DNA of 64,000 nt. It comes from Maricaulis sp048268525 (GTDB taxonomy: Bacteria; Pseudomonadota; Alphaproteobacteria; Caulobacterales; Maricaulaceae). Shown piece by piece: positions 1 to 9,320 of this stretch (the first letter of the stretch is position 1; each line of letters starts with the position of its first letter). The stretch is from assembly GCF_048268525.1 (NCBI RefSeq), contig NZ_JBLWVH010000019.1, positions 1 through 64,000 on the forward strand. The letters run 5' to 3'. A program made the position numbers and the translations under genes. The notes below the pieces were generated by a model that was not told the DNA's origin, made no database searches, and saw only the letters and a list, made by a program, of their open reading frames with translations.

Positions 1-1
1 C

Positions 2-1492
2 GCCGGCCGCGCCGACCCGCCCACTGGCGCCCGGCGCCGGGGTTTTCGGCCCGCGACGCTGGTCGGTTCGCTCGGTGCTGTCGCCACCGCCCTGGCGGAT
101 GGCTCGGAAGGCGCGACCACCGCGCTGGGCCTGGTGGCCGGCACTTCGACGACCCTTTCCCCGATCGTGGCGCCGCCAGCCCGGGTGCCGATCTATCTGG
201 ACGGCCAGCGCGCCGCCAATTGCCTGTTTCGTGCGTCGTCGCAGAGCCTGGACCGGGCGACCGCGCTGGCCGGTGAACCCTTCACGCGTTTCGAAACCCA
301 GGTCGCGGCGCTCCAGGAGCGACTGGCAACGGCCCCCGCCCACGCCGACGCCAGCCGCCCGCTGGTCGAGCGGTTCGAGGAAATCCGCAGTTCGATCAAT
401 GATCTTGTGGCATTGCGGGATGCTGTTCGCCGGGCCCGCAGCGCAACCCGGCTGGCCGGCGATCATCTGATGTCCAGCCTGGTCGATGTCGACCTAGCGG
501 TACAATTGCGCCTGCACCGCGTCGATGTTTCGCTGGAAAGCTCCATCCAGGCTGCCAACCAGTCCGTCCTGACCCTCGCCGGTCAGATGAGCCAACGCCC
601 CGACCTCTTCACGCTGCCGGATCCGGACTACGAAGAGAGGGGCAGCGCTTCCAACCCGCTTGACGGACCGTTGGCACGCTGGAATGCCGCCACCCGTACC
701 GCGCTCGAGCCTGTCACCGAATTGGCCGGGACCGTTACAGCCCTGCTCGACTCGATGCAGATCGACACGGCAGCAAGTGACACCTCGCGCTGTGTCGACA
801 TGGCTGCCGGCCTGACCAGCGATGTCATTGTCCTGCGCCGTCCTCCGGTCAATATCGACCTTGGCGACAGCACAACCCATCGCCTGACACTCGATGTCGA
901 TGGCGGCAATGCCCCCTACACCGCGCAGTGGATCGGGTCGGCGCCGGATGGGCTGACCCTTTCGATCGGCGATTCCGGCGCCGGTGAGTTTCTGGTCGTC
1001 GCCAATCCCGGGGAGGCCAAGACCGGGCGCTACCAACTCCTGCTGCGAGACGAGGACCTGCGCCCGCTTCTGGTCACCCTCCGCGTGGTCGGTACCGCTC
1101 CGGCCGCAACGCCGGAGACACCCGAGACGGCACCCGAAACACCGGAAGCCACGGCCGAAACACCAGCGGCCACGGCGCTTGTGGAAGATGGGGAGGCGCA
1201 TGCCGTGTGCCAGGTGAAAGCCGGGCTGACCGCGCCTTATCAGGGGGTCGCAGCGCTGCAGGCGGGCATCTGCCACCACCTCACCACCCTCTCCGATTTC
1301 GACAAGGAGGCGGGCTTTGTCTTCATGATCGACGACACCCCTGGTTCTGCCACTGACGATGCGGCCAGAGAGTTGCTCGAGGACCTCACCGTGCCGCTCG
1401 AAGAAGACGCCAGTCGTGACAGGCTCTACGGGATCGTGTGCCGGGAGCTGGACCTGGACAGTTGCGCCCCTGCAATTCCGGCCCCGGACTAG
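2..1492 (+). CDS. Unknown protein, 5'-truncated by the window edge
   Basis: The reading frame is open from base 2 to the TAG at 1490-1492, so the true start lies before the window; the first internal start candidate is a GTG at 134. About 496 residues are visible. They show an alanine-rich first part, a helical middle with a GDSTTHRLTLDVDGG-like beta region near the centre, and a low-complexity linker of repeated (A/T)PET/PEA units coded around 1105-1175. A C-terminal globular part follows, with several cysteines (AVCQVK, GICHH, GIVCREL) that could form disulphides. I recognise no family. The linker and cysteines would suit an exported multi-domain protein, but no signal peptide can be seen because the N-terminus is missing. 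No operon partner is evident; the next gene begins about 95 bp downstream. Confidence 0.7.
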   Translation, partial: AGRADPPTGARRRGFRPATLVGSLGAVATALADGSEGATTALGLVAGTSTTLSPIVAPPARVPIYLDGQRAANCLFRASSQSLDRATALAGEPFTRFETQVAALQERLATAPAHADASRPLVERFEEIRSSINDLVALRDAVRRARSATRLAGDHLMSSLVDVDLAVQLRLHRVDVSLESSIQAANQSVLTLAGQMSQRPDLFTLPDPDYEERGSASNPLDGPLARWNAATRTALEPVTELAGTVTALLDSMQIDTAASDTSRCVDMAAGLTSDVIVLRRPPVNIDLGDSTTHRLTLDVDGGNAPYTAQWIGSAPDGLTLSIGDSGAGEFLVVANPGEAKTGRYQLLLRDEDLRPLLVTLRVVGTAPAATPETPETAPETPEATAETPAATALVEDGEAHAVCQVKAGLTAPYQGVAALQAGICHHLTTLSDFDKEAGFVFMIDDTPGSATDDAARELLEDLTVPLEEDASRDRLYGIVCRELDLDSCAPAIPAPD

Positions 1493-1587
1493 CGGCAAAA
1501 GTCAGGGATCGCACTGGACGGGACCGGCCCGGGGGCGTCAATTGACCAGCCCACGCCCCTGCCCGGCCGACACGAATGATTCCCCCC

Positions 1588-1935
1588 ATGAGCGAACTGC
1601 CCGCCTGCCCGAAATGCGCCTGCCAATGGACTTATGAGGACGGCGCCTTGCTGGTCTGTCCGGAATGCGCGCATGAATGGTCCCCGGACACAGCCGCTTC
1701 TGCCGGCGATGGCGAAGCCGGCAAGGTCTGGCGCGACGCCAATGGCGCAGAGCTCGCGGACGGCGACACGGTGACGGTGATCAAGGACCTCAAGATCAAG
1801 GGCACCAGCCAGGTCGTGAAAGTCGGCACCAAGGTCAAGAATATCCGCCTCGTCGATGGCGACCATGACATCGACTGCCGTATCGACGGCGTCGGCCAGA
1901 TGGGCCTGAAGACCGAGTTCGTGAAAAAGGCCTGA
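1588..1935 (+). CDS. yjdM: YjdM/PhnA family zinc-ribbon protein
   Basis: A 115-residue protein that closely follows E. coli YjdM (formerly PhnA): an N-terminal zinc ribbon with two CxxC pairs (LPACPKCAC and LVCPEC), then the conserved domain with DGDTVTVIKDLKIKG, KVGTKVKNIRLV, GDHDIDCRIDG and the terminal KTEFVKKA. An ATG 12 bp upstream (1576) is in frame, but family members begin with MS-x-LPxCPKC, so 1588 is preferred. Despite the old name it is not a phosphonoacetate hydrolase in most bacteria; the family's role is poorly defined. It stands alone between unrelated genes. Confidence 0.93.
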   Translation: MSELPACPKCACQWTYEDGALLVCPECAHEWSPDTAASAGDGEAGKVWRDANGAELADGDTVTVIKDLKIKGTSQVVKVGTKVKNIRLVDGDHDIDCRIDGVGQMGLKTEFVKKA

Positions 1936-2046
1936 TCCGGCCGGGACCCGCCTGCCACAGACCGAAGATTACCGGAAATTTAGTTCACCTGCGTCGGCAA
2001 CGAACTATGTCTGTTCCATCAATCAACGCTGAGGTGGGAGAGACTC

Positions 2047-4779
2047 ATGCACCGCTTACTCGCGGCGACCTTCGCGGCGGCCCTGTCCTTTACAGGTCTG
2101 ACCAGCGCCCAGGTCCCGAACGTCGATATTCCGTTTGAACAATTCGAGCTGGAAAACGGGCTGACCGTCGTGGTCCACGAGGACCGCAAGGCACCGATCG
2201 TGGCCGTCTCGATCTGGTATGGCGTCGGCTCCGGCGCCGAGCCGGAAGGCCGCACCGGCTTTGCCCACCTGTTCGAACACCTGATGTTCAACGGGTCGGA
2301 AAATTATAATGACGAGTATTTCGGTCCGTTCGAACAGGTCGGTGCGACCGGCATGAACGGCACCACCTGGTTTGACCGCACCAATTATTTCCAGACCGTG
2401 CCGACACCGGCGCTGGAAATGGCGCTGTGGATGGAATCGGACCGGATGACCCACATGCTCGGCGCGATTGACCAGGACCGTCTCGATGAACAACGCGGCG
2501 TGGTCCAGAACGAAAAGCGCCAGGGCGACAACCAGCCTTACGGCATGGTCGAGTATTCGCAGCTGCGCGCCCTGTTCCCGGAAGGCCATCCCTACGCCCA
2601 CTCGACCATCGGTTCGATGGACGATCTGGACGCCGCCTCGCTGGACGATGTGCGTGAGTGGTTCCTGCAGTATTACGGCGCCACCAATGCCGTCCTCGTT
2701 CTGGCCGGTGACATCAATGCCGAAGAAGCCCGTCCGCTGGTCGAGCGCTATTTCGGTGACGCCCCGGTCGGCCCGCCGCTGAACCGCATCAATGAGTGGA
2801 TCCCGGAACGCCGCTACGACACCACCGAAGTGCTCTATGATGACGTGCCGCAATCGCGCATCTACCGCACCTGGGTCGTGCCGGGCCGGATCACCGCCGA
2901 GCGCAATGACCTGCAACTCTTCGCCACCGTCCTTGGCGGCGGTCGCACCTCGCGCCTGTACCAGGACTTCGTCTTTGGTCGCCAGGTTGCCACCAGCGCC
3001 TTCGCCTATGTCGAAGCCCACCAGCTGGCCAGCCAGTTCCATATCGAAGTGACGCTCAACCCGGGCGAGGACGTGGAAGCGGCCTCGGCCCGGATCGACG
3101 AGATCGTCGCCGAACTGCTCGCCGAAGGCCCGACCGAGGACGAGCTGGCCGCCGCCCGCACCCGCATCAATGCCGGTGTCGTGCGCGGTCTCGGGCAAAT
3201 CGGTGGCTTTGGCGGCAAGGCCGTCACCCTCGCCGAAGGCGCGCTCTATGCCGGTGATCCCGGCTTCTGGCGCACCCAGCTGGAGCGTCTCAACAATGCC
3301 GACGCCGACCAGGTCACGGCAACGGCCAATGAATGGCTGACCACCGGCTCGCACGAAATCACCGTGCTGCCGTTTGGCCAGTATGCCAGCGTTGAAACCG
3401 ATGCCGACCGCTCGGCCCTGCCGGTCGTGGATTCGACCCCGGAACTGGTCTGGCCGTCGGTTGAAACCGCACAGCTCTCCAACGGTGTCGACATTGTCTT
3501 CGTGCGCCGTGACGCCGTCCCGGTGGTCGAGATGCAGATGGTCTTTGATGCCGGCTACGCAGCCGACAGTGTCGAAGGCGGTCAGCTCGGTCTCGCCAGC
3601 TTCACCATGAACATGCTGGATGAAGGTGCCGGCCGGATGGATGCCACTGACATTGCCGCACGGGCCGAAAGCCTGGGCGCCAATCTCAACACGGGTGCTG
3701 GCCTGGACACCTCCTCGGTGACCCTGTCGGCCCTCACTTCGAACCTGCGTCCGTCGGTCGAGCTGATGGCCACGGTCATCACCGATCCCAGCTTCCGGGA
3801 TGAGGACATCGACCGTGTCCGCGCCCAGACGCTGAACGGCATCCAGCAGGAGATGGCCAATCCGATCGCCATCGCCCTGCGCATGCTGCCGCCGGAAATG
3901 TTCGGCGAGGGCCACGCCTATTCGGTGCCCTTCACCGGATCGGGCACGCCGGAAGCTGTCACCGGCTTCAGCCGTGCCGACCTGCTGGCCCACCAGCAAG
4001 CCTGGTTGCGTCCGGACAATGCCACCCTGTTCATCGTCGGCGATACGACGCTGGACGAGGTGACGCCGATCCTCGAGCGGGCCTTCCGTGGCTGGCGCGC
4101 ACCCGACGCGCCGCTGCCGACCAAGAACCTGACCGAGGCCAGCAATGCCGACGAGGCCCGGGTGATCATCATCGATCGTCCGAACTCGCCGCAATCGCTG
4201 ATCCTGGCCGGCCTGATCGGCCCGTCCGGTTCGGTCGACAATCCGGAAGTCTACTCGGCCATGAATGACGCCATCGGCGGCTCCTTCACGGCTCGGGTCA
4301 ACATGAACCTGCGTGAGGACAAGGGTTGGTCCTACGGTGCCCGGACCCTGCTCTGGGGTGCCCGCGGCCAGCGGCCCTGGCTGGTCTATGCACCGGTCCA
4401 GACCGACCGCACCTCGGACTCGCTCGCCGAACTCCTGCGCGAGTTTGACGAGTTCACCTCGACCAACCCGGCCACCGCCGAGGAGCTACAGCGCTCGGTC
4501 AACAACTCGACCCGCTCCCTGCCGGGCCAGTTCGAGACCTCGGCTGCGGTTCGCAACTCGCTGGCCAACAGCGCCAATCTGGGTCGCGACTGGAACTATC
4601 CGGCCACGATCACCGAGCGCTACCACGCGCTCGATCTGGAAACGGTCCGCGCCGCAGCCCAGGAAGTCGTGCACCCGGAACAGCTGGTCTGGCTGATCAT
4701 CGGCGACGCCGCCGAGATTGAAGCCGGCATCCGTGAGCTCGATATGGGTGAAGTGGAAGTGCGCCGCCTGGAGCAATAA
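2047..4779 (+). CDS. M16 family zinc metalloprotease, two-domain, exported
   Basis: A 910-residue pitrilysin-type peptidase. Residues 1-22 look like a signal peptide (hydrophobic stretch, then TSAQ), so it probably acts in the periplasm. The inverted zinc motif HLFEH is at residues 74-78 and the distal zinc ligand is Glu156 in QNEKR, 78 residues after the second His; both match an active M16 N-terminal domain. From about residue 480 a second M16 domain begins (QLSNGVDIVFVRRDAVPVVEMQ) without HxxEH, as usual for the inactive partner half fused in one chain. A strong Shine-Dalgarno (GGTGGGAGAG) precedes the ATG. Upstream, TAGTTC (1981) and GAACTA (2002) form spaced inverted arms, a possible but weak operator. 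Substrate unknown. Confidence 0.95.
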   Translation: MHRLLAATFAAALSFTGLTSAQVPNVDIPFEQFELENGLTVVVHEDRKAPIVAVSIWYGVGSGAEPEGRTGFAHLFEHLMFNGSENYNDEYFGPFEQVGATGMNGTTWFDRTNYFQTVPTPALEMALWMESDRMTHMLGAIDQDRLDEQRGVVQNEKRQGDNQPYGMVEYSQLRALFPEGHPYAHSTIGSMDDLDAASLDDVREWFLQYYGATNAVLVLAGDINAEEARPLVERYFGDAPVGPPLNRINEWIPERRYDTTEVLYDDVPQSRIYRTWVVPGRITAERNDLQLFATVLGGGRTSRLYQDFVFGRQVATSAFAYVEAHQLASQFHIEVTLNPGEDVEAASARIDEIVAELLAEGPTEDELAAARTRINAGVVRGLGQIGGFGGKAVTLAEGALYAGDPGFWRTQLERLNNADADQVTATANEWLTTGSHEITVLPFGQYASVETDADRSALPVVDSTPELVWPSVETAQLSNGVDIVFVRRDAVPVVEMQMVFDAGYAADSVEGGQLGLASFTMNMLDEGAGRMDATDIAARAESLGANLNTGAGLDTSSVTLSALTSNLRPSVELMATVITDPSFRDEDIDRVRAQTLNGIQQEMANPIAIALRMLPPEMFGEGHAYSVPFTGSGTPEAVTGFSRADLLAHQQAWLRPDNATLFIVGDTTLDEVTPILERAFRGWRAPDAPLPTKNLTEASNADEARVIIIDRPNSPQSLILAGLIGPSGSVDNPEVYSAMNDAIGGSFTARVNMNLREDKGWSYGARTLLWGARGQRPWLVYAPVQTDRTSDSLAELLREFDEFTSTNPATAEELQRSVNNSTRSLPGQFETSAAVRNSLANSANLGRDWNYPATITERYHALDLETVRAAAQEVVHPEQLVWLIIGDAAEIEAGIRELDMGEVEVRRLEQ

Positions 4780-4815
4780 GCTCCGACAGGCAGCGACACA
4801 GCGCTGAAACAAAAG

Positions 4816-4851
4816 CGGGCGCCGGAGGAAACTCCGGCGCCCGTTCTTTTT
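4816..4851. terminator. Bidirectional rho-independent terminator
   Basis: A perfect 12-bp GC-rich stem (4816-4827 pairs with 4832-4843) closes a GAAA tetraloop and is followed by TTCTTTTT on the plus strand. Read on the minus strand it is followed by CTTTTGTTT. It lies between the convergent M16 protease and lipoprotein genes and can serve both. Confidence 0.93.
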
Positions 4852-4898
4852 GCCTGGCATCCATCTGCCTTGGCGCGACTGCGCCAGGCATCGGAGCC

Positions 4899-5258
4899 TC
4901 AGCCGCGGATAACATGCCGGGTCAGCCGCCCGGCGTGGACCTGAGTGCGGAACCGAGCTTCATGCAGTGTCGTGCCATAGGCCAGACCGGCATCGACATC
5001 CCAGCATCCGGCCGAAACCGTGAACCGGTAGGACCGGCCCGGCGGAATGGTCACGCCATTGGGCAAACGGTTGAGTCCATAGCTCATTGCCGAGCAGTCC
5101 GAGATCAGGACGGCCGTCAGCGTATGCCGCGAGCCATTGGCGATCTCGATTGCCCCTGTCGGTTCACCGGGCCGGACAAGCGGCCCGCCTGTCACTGCAC
5201 TGCAGGCCGCAACCAGCCCCACACATGCCATCAACGCCCATATTCGCAAAATACGCAT
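4899..5258 (-). CDS. Small putative lipoprotein
   Basis: A 119-residue protein starting MRILRIWALMACVGLVAACS. The hydrophobic segment ends in LVAAC, a lipobox, so cleavage and acylation at Cys20 are expected. An in-frame start 42 bp further upstream exists, but the chosen ATG has a good GGGGAGAGGG site and puts the signal sequence at the N-terminus. The mature part is predicted mainly beta: EIANGSRHTLTAVLISDC, a GRSYRFTVSAGCWDV stretch and a basic C-terminus. The two further cysteines could form a disulphide. Family not recognised. It converges with the M16 protease gene. Confidence 0.8.
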   Translation of the reverse strand: MRILRIWALMACVGLVAACSAVTGGPLVRPGEPTGAIEIANGSRHTLTAVLISDCSAMSYGLNRLPNGVTIPPGRSYRFTVSAGCWDVDAGLAYGTTLHEARFRTQVHAGRLTRHVIRG

Positions 5259-5348
5259 CGCCCTCTCCCCTTTCTCGATACGGTGGCAAATATCAACCAA
5301 TCAGCGAGACGAGGTAAAGACCCTAGTTGGAAAAGGGCGAACGGTTTT

Positions 5349-6128
5349 CTAGAACGCCCCGCGTGCCTGGGCCACGCCGCCATCGACCACCACGGTCGAG
5401 CCGACCACATAGTCCCCCGCCCGCGAGGCCAGGAAGATCGCCGCACCGGCCATGTCCGACGGTTCACCGACCCGGCCGGAGGGAACGCCTTGTGACACCA
5501 TGTCGGCATGATCGCGGGCGACCTTGTTCATGCTGGACGCGAAGGCCCCCGGCGCGATCGCTGTGACATTGATATTCTCCTTGGCCATTTCCAGGCCCAG
5601 GCGCTTGGTCAGATGGATGATTCCCGACTTGGAGGCGGCATAGGAGTAAGTCTCCATCATGTTGACCGACAACCCGTCGATCGAGGCGATATTGATCACC
5701 TTGGCCGGCTGTTGCGGCGAAGCGGCTGCCTTGAGAGCGCCGTGCAGGGCCTGGATCAGGAAGAAAGGCGTCTTGACATTGAGGTCCATGACCTTGTCCC
5801 AGCCGCTCTCGGGAAACTCGTCCAGCGGCGCACCCCAGGCTGCGCCGGCATTGTTGACCAGAATGTCGAGCTTGCTCTCATGTGTCAGGAATTTGGCCGC
5901 CAGCGCCTTGGCCCCGTCGGCTCCCGAAGCGTCCCCCGGCAGGGCGATACAGGTGCCGAATTCCGACAGACGCTCGGCCGTGGCCAGGCATTCCGGCGCC
6001 TTGCGCGCGGTGATGTAGACCTTGGCCCCGGCCCGCACATAGCCCTCGGCAATCATCTCGCCAATGCCGCGCGAGCCACCGGTGATCAGGGCCACACGGC
6101 CCTCAAGGGAAAACAGATTATCAAACAT
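5349..6128 (-). CDS. Short-chain dehydrogenase/reductase (FabG/RhlG-like)
   Basis: A 259-residue classical SDR. It has the Rossmann motif TGGSRGIG (16-23), NNAG near residue 92, the catalytic Ser region NIASIDG, and YSYAASK carrying the catalytic Tyr-x3-Lys. The end, VVGSTVVVDGG, is typical of the family. These enzymes use NAD(P)H to reduce a keto group or oxidise an alcohol; the sequence resembles beta-ketoacyl reductases of the RhlG type, but the substrate cannot be read. The ATG has a GGGAGG site seven bases upstream. It is monocistronic between a lipoprotein gene and a 0.7-kb gap. Confidence 0.9.
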   Translation of the reverse strand: MFDNLFSLEGRVALITGGSRGIGEMIAEGYVRAGAKVYITARKAPECLATAERLSEFGTCIALPGDASGADGAKALAAKFLTHESKLDILVNNAGAAWGAPLDEFPESGWDKVMDLNVKTPFFLIQALHGALKAAASPQQPAKVINIASIDGLSVNMMETYSYAASKSGIIHLTKRLGLEMAKENINVTAIAPGAFASSMNKVARDHADMVSQGVPSGRVGEPSDMAGAAIFLASRAGDYVVGSTVVVDGGVAQARGAF

Positions 6129-6857
6129 GGTACGGACCTCCCGCTTGGGTTTGTGTTTTGTTACAGGATGCGTAGCGGGCGGGAGCGGCGCTGTCGAGGG
6201 TTGGGTACGGAATGAACGGCATTCACCGGTGAAGGGAGTCTCATCGCTGGCCGGAGGGGCCGGTCGGTCCCGGCTTTGCGCACCGCTTTCGTGGGGCTGC
6301 GGCCAGGAAAAACATCCCTGAACTCAGACCTTATCCCCGCTGCGCGCCCCTTTCCTTCTCCCTTGGGAGAAGGTGGCCGGAGGCCGGATGAGGGGGATTC
6401 CTGTCGCACTCACCGGGATTTACCCCTCACCCTGACCCTCTCCCGAGGGAGAGGGAAAGGGCGCTCTATCAAAAAAATCGGCCAAACTTATCCCCACCCC
6501 TTATGCGCCGACACATAATGCCTTCGGTTTTCGGGATGGGAGGCACGGGCCCTGTCACTTGTGCCCGGAAACTTGCGGAGCCTGTCCGCGTGTCGGGGAT
6601 GACATCCCGATACTCCGGCAGGGCGTGCGATCAGGTCCAGGGGCACTAAACGACCGACCCTCAGTACCTGGCGCATTGGAATCGGGGGCGAGAGCGTCCG
6701 GGAAATCTCCGTGAGCGGGATGCTTGTCGAAGCCTACCGTTATTAAAACAGCGCTTTATCGGCTCCGGCCGACATCCCGCTCCCTCCCATCTCTCCGGCG
6801 CGAAAGCGTGCGGACCCCTCACCCTGTTTGAAACCCTGCCAGAAATTGGAGACTGCC
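6129..6857. other. 729-bp gene-free stretch
   Basis: No open frame here has credible codon use or a family match. It holds an inverted-repeat element (6344-6463), a short imperfect palindrome TCGGGGATGACATCCCGA around 6593-6610, and the promoters for the flanking genes. The remainder (about 6470-6840) shows no coding or RNA signature I recognise. Confidence 0.6.
6344..6463. repeat. Inverted-repeat intergenic element (~120 bp)
   Basis: The left arm from 6344 (GCGCCCCTTTCCTTCTCCC, then TTGGGAGAAGG and a GCCGGAGGCCGGATGAGGG tail) is matched by the reverse complement of 6422-6463 (GCGCCCTTTCCCTCTCCC, TCGGGAGAGGG, then GGTGAGGGG). Each arm also contains its own small hairpin (CTTCTCCCTTGGGAGAAG; CTCTCCCGAGGGAGAG). 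About 28 bp separate the arms. This arrangement is typical of small dispersed palindromic elements in high-GC proteobacteria. Confidence 0.65.
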
Positions 6858-7307
6858 ATGTCCCGCACCCGTTCGATCGATCCGCAAACGCCGATCACCC
6901 CGAAAAACCCCGATCTCACCACCACGCAAGGCGCGCTGATCGGCGATTGCGTGCATTATGAATGCCTGGCCCTGAAGGCCATCCACGACGCCATGAACCA
7001 GCAACTCGACAAGGGCGACAGCAAGGCCGCCATCGCCACGGCCGAAATTCTGCTGGACCGGCTCAAGGCCAGCTGGCTGGGCAAAGCGGTGGATGAGATG
7101 AACGCGTATTTCCGCGCCGATGATGACAGTGTCCGCCTCGACATGGTGCAGACCCTGCGCGACATCGCCCGCATGCTCGACGGCGAGTTCGGCGAAGGCA
7201 TGGAGCCCAACGCCTTGGCCCGCGATCCCGACGAATATCACAAGCTGCTCAAGCAGGCGAAGAAACAGGCCGAGTCCGGCAAGCGGAAGCTTTATGTGGG
7301 GACGTGA
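6858..7307 (+). CDS. Conserved-looking hypothetical protein, soluble and helical
   Basis: A 149-residue protein starting MSRTRSIDPQTPITPKNPD. The start at 6858 is chosen over an in-frame ATG at 6828 because TTGGAGAC lies at the right distance and the upstream ten residues look untranslated. There is no signal peptide or membrane segment. The body is almost all helix (GALIGDCVHYECLALKAIHDAMNQ, AAIATAEILLDRLKASW, VDEMNAYFRADDD) and ends in a lysine-rich tail. Family not recognised, no function inferred. It stands between two repeat-bearing gaps. Confidence 0.75.
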   Translation: MSRTRSIDPQTPITPKNPDLTTTQGALIGDCVHYECLALKAIHDAMNQQLDKGDSKAAIATAEILLDRLKASWLGKAVDEMNAYFRADDDSVRLDMVQTLRDIARMLDGEFGEGMEPNALARDPDEYHKLLKQAKKQAESGKRKLYVGT

Positions 7308-7340
7308 GGGAGGAGCTCGGGAGTCGGCCGTGCGCCAAAT

Positions 7341-7481
7341 TTGTCATCCCTGCCACCCGCCTATGCGGGCGCAGGTTCCCGCCCCGCGTAGGCGGGGCGA
7401 AAGTCAGGGACCCATGTGGCAACAAAGAGTTAGGTCCCGTCCTGCGTCCGGCCTCCGCCGGACATCCGACGGGGATGACAA
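7341..7481. repeat. 141-bp element with perfect 10-bp terminal inverted repeats
   Basis: The ends are TTGTCATCCC (7341-7350) and GGGATGACAA (7472-7481), an exact inverted pair. Inside are three hairpins: CCCGC/GCGGG (7356-7369), GCCCCGC/GCGGGGC (7381-7398) and GTCCGGC/GCCGGAC (7446-7463). There is no reading frame. It looks like a miniature inverted-repeat or REP-type element and lies directly after the typA stop codon, where its hairpins could also protect or end that transcript. Confidence 0.75.
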
Positions 7482-7493
7482 GGTGTTTGATGC

Positions 7494-9320
7494 CTACTCC
7501 TTGGCGCGCGACGCTTTCTTGCGCTCGTGCTCTTTCAGGAAGGTCTTGCGGATGCGGATGGTCTGGGGGGTCACTTCGACGAGTTCGTCGTCATTGATGA
7601 ATTCCAGCGCGTATTCCAGGGTCAGCTTGATCGGGGTGGTCAGGACGATGTTCTCGTCCGTGCCCGAGGCCCGCATGTTTGTCAGCTTCTTGCCCTTGGT
7701 CGGATTGACGATCATGTCGTCATCGCGGGAATTGACGCCGATGATCATGCCTTCATAGACCTCGACAGCGTGTCCGACGAAGAGCTTGCCGCGCTCCTGC
7801 AGGTTGAACAGGGCAAAGCCCAGCACCTTGCCGTCGATCATCGAGACCATGGCGCCGTGGTGACGCTGGCCGATCTCGCCGCCGGTCTTCGGGGCATAGT
7901 GATCGAAGGTGTGGAACATCAGGCCGGTGCCTGAGGTCAGGGTCAGGAATTCGGAGCGGAAACCGATCAGGCCGCGGGTCGGGATGACATAGTCGATGCG
8001 GACCCGGCCATGCCCGTCCGGCACCATGTTCTTCATCTCGGCCTTGCGCTGGCCGAGCTTTTCCATGACGCCGCCCTGATGGTCTTCCTCAAGGTCGACG
8101 GTCAGGCTCTCATAGGGCTCGCACTGTTCGCCATCGATCTCCTTGATGACCACGCGCGGACGGCCGACGGCCAGCTCGAAGCCTTCGCGGCGCATGGTCT
8201 CGATCAGGATGGAGAGGTGAAGCTCGCCGCGTCCGGAGACGGTGAACTTGTCCGGATTGTCCTGCTGCTCGACCTTCAGCGCCACATTGTGGATCAGCTC
8301 GCGCTCGAGGCGTTCTTTCAAATTGCGCGAGGTCACGAACTTGCCTTCGCGGCCGGCAAACGGGCTGTCATTGACCTGGAAGGTCATCGACAGGGTCGGC
8401 TCGTCGACGGACAGCAGCGGCAGCGCCTCGACATTGTCGGGGTCACACAGCGTGTCGGAGATTTTCAGATTGTCGATGCCGGTGAAGGTGATGATATCGC
8501 CGGCCTGGGCGCTTTCCAGCTCGACCCGCTCGAGGCCGTGAAAGCCGAAGATCTGCTGGACCTTGCCCTTGACCTGACGGCCATCGGCCTTGGCCACGGT
8601 GACAGGCTGGTTGCGGGCCAGGCGTCCACGGGCGACGCGGCCAATGCCGATCACGCCGGTGAAGGAGGAATAATCCAGCGCCGAGACCTGCAGCTGCAGC
8701 GGGCCGTCGAGATCGACGTCAGGGCGCGGCGTGTGGGCGGTGATCATCTCGAACAGCGGATTCATGTCGGTGCCGATCACGCCGGCCTCATTGGCGGCCC
8801 AGCCCTGAAGGGCAGAGGCGTAGACGACCGGGAAGTCGAGCTGTTCCTCATTGGCGCCGAGACGGTCAAACAGGTCGAAGGTCTGGTCGACCACCCAGTC
8901 GGGGCGGGCGGAAGGACGGTCGGCCTTGTTGATCACCACGATCGGCTTGAGGCCGCGGGCCAGCGCCTTCTTGGTCACAAACGAGGTCTGCGGCATCGGG
9001 CCGTCGACCGCATCAACGAGAAGGAGAACACCATCGACCATCGACAGGACGCGCTCGACCTCGCCGCCGAAATCGGCGTGGCCGGGGGTGTCGACGATGT
9101 TGATGTTCCAGTCATTCCAGGTGACGGCGGTGTTCTTGGCCAGGATGGTGATCCCGCGCTCTTTTTCCAGATCGTTGGAATCCATCATCCGCTCGGACAC
9201 ATTGGCCCGCTCGCCCAGCGTTCCGGACTGTTGCAGCAGCTGGTCGACCAGCGTGGTCTTGCCGTGGTCAACGTGCGCCACGATGGCGATATTGCGCAGC
9301 TTGTCGAGGGACGCGCTCAT
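7494..9320 (-). CDS. typA: Translational GTPase TypA/BipA
   Basis: A 608-residue ribosome-binding GTPase. The G1 loop AHVDHGKTT (15-23), G2 RGIT, G3 DTPGH and G4 NKAD (about 131-134) are intact. They are followed by an EF-Tu-like domain 2, two EF-G-like domains and the TypA-specific C-terminal region (GMIIGVNSRDDDMIVNPTKGKKLTNMRASG). TypA acts in 50S assembly and stress or cold adaptation. Length is the usual ~605 residues. Monocistronic on the minus strand. Confidence 0.97.
   Translation of the reverse strand: MSASLDKLRNIAIVAHVDHGKTTLVDQLLQQSGTLGERANVSERMMDSNDLEKERGITILAKNTAVTWNDWNINIVDTPGHADFGGEVERVLSMVDGVLLLVDAVDGPMPQTSFVTKKALARGLKPIVVINKADRPSARPDWVVDQTFDLFDRLGANEEQLDFPVVYASALQGWAANEAGVIGTDMNPLFEMITAHTPRPDVDLDGPLQLQVSALDYSSFTGVIGIGRVARGRLARNQPVTVAKADGRQVKGKVQQIFGFHGLERVELESAQAGDIITFTGIDNLKISDTLCDPDNVEALPLLSVDEPTLSMTFQVNDSPFAGREGKFVTSRNLKERLERELIHNVALKVEQQDNPDKFTVSGRGELHLSILIETMRREGFELAVGRPRVVIKEIDGEQCEPYESLTVDLEEDHQGGVMEKLGQRKAEMKNMVPDGHGRVRIDYVIPTRGLIGFRSEFLTLTSGTGLMFHTFDHYAPKTGGEIGQRHHGAMVSMIDGKVLGFALFNLQERGKLFVGHAVEVYEGMIIGVNSRDDDMIVNPTKGKKLTNMRASGTDENIVLTTPIKLTLEYALEFINDDELVEVTPQTIRIRKTFLKEHERKKASRAKE

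Noticed and set aside
1981..2007. TAGTTC ... GAACTA arms before the M16 gene as a LexA site
   Set aside because: These are inverted and 15 bp apart; the alphaproteobacterial SOS box is a direct GTTC-N7-GTTC. At most a weak unknown operator.
2056..4194. A 712-codon frame antisense to the M16 protease
   Set aside because: High-GC shadow of a well-supported gene; no domain and no ribosome site.
5231..5509. A small frame between the lipoprotein and SDR genes
   Set aside because: Overlaps the SDR C-terminus and has no supported start; the translation is Arg/Trp-rich noise.
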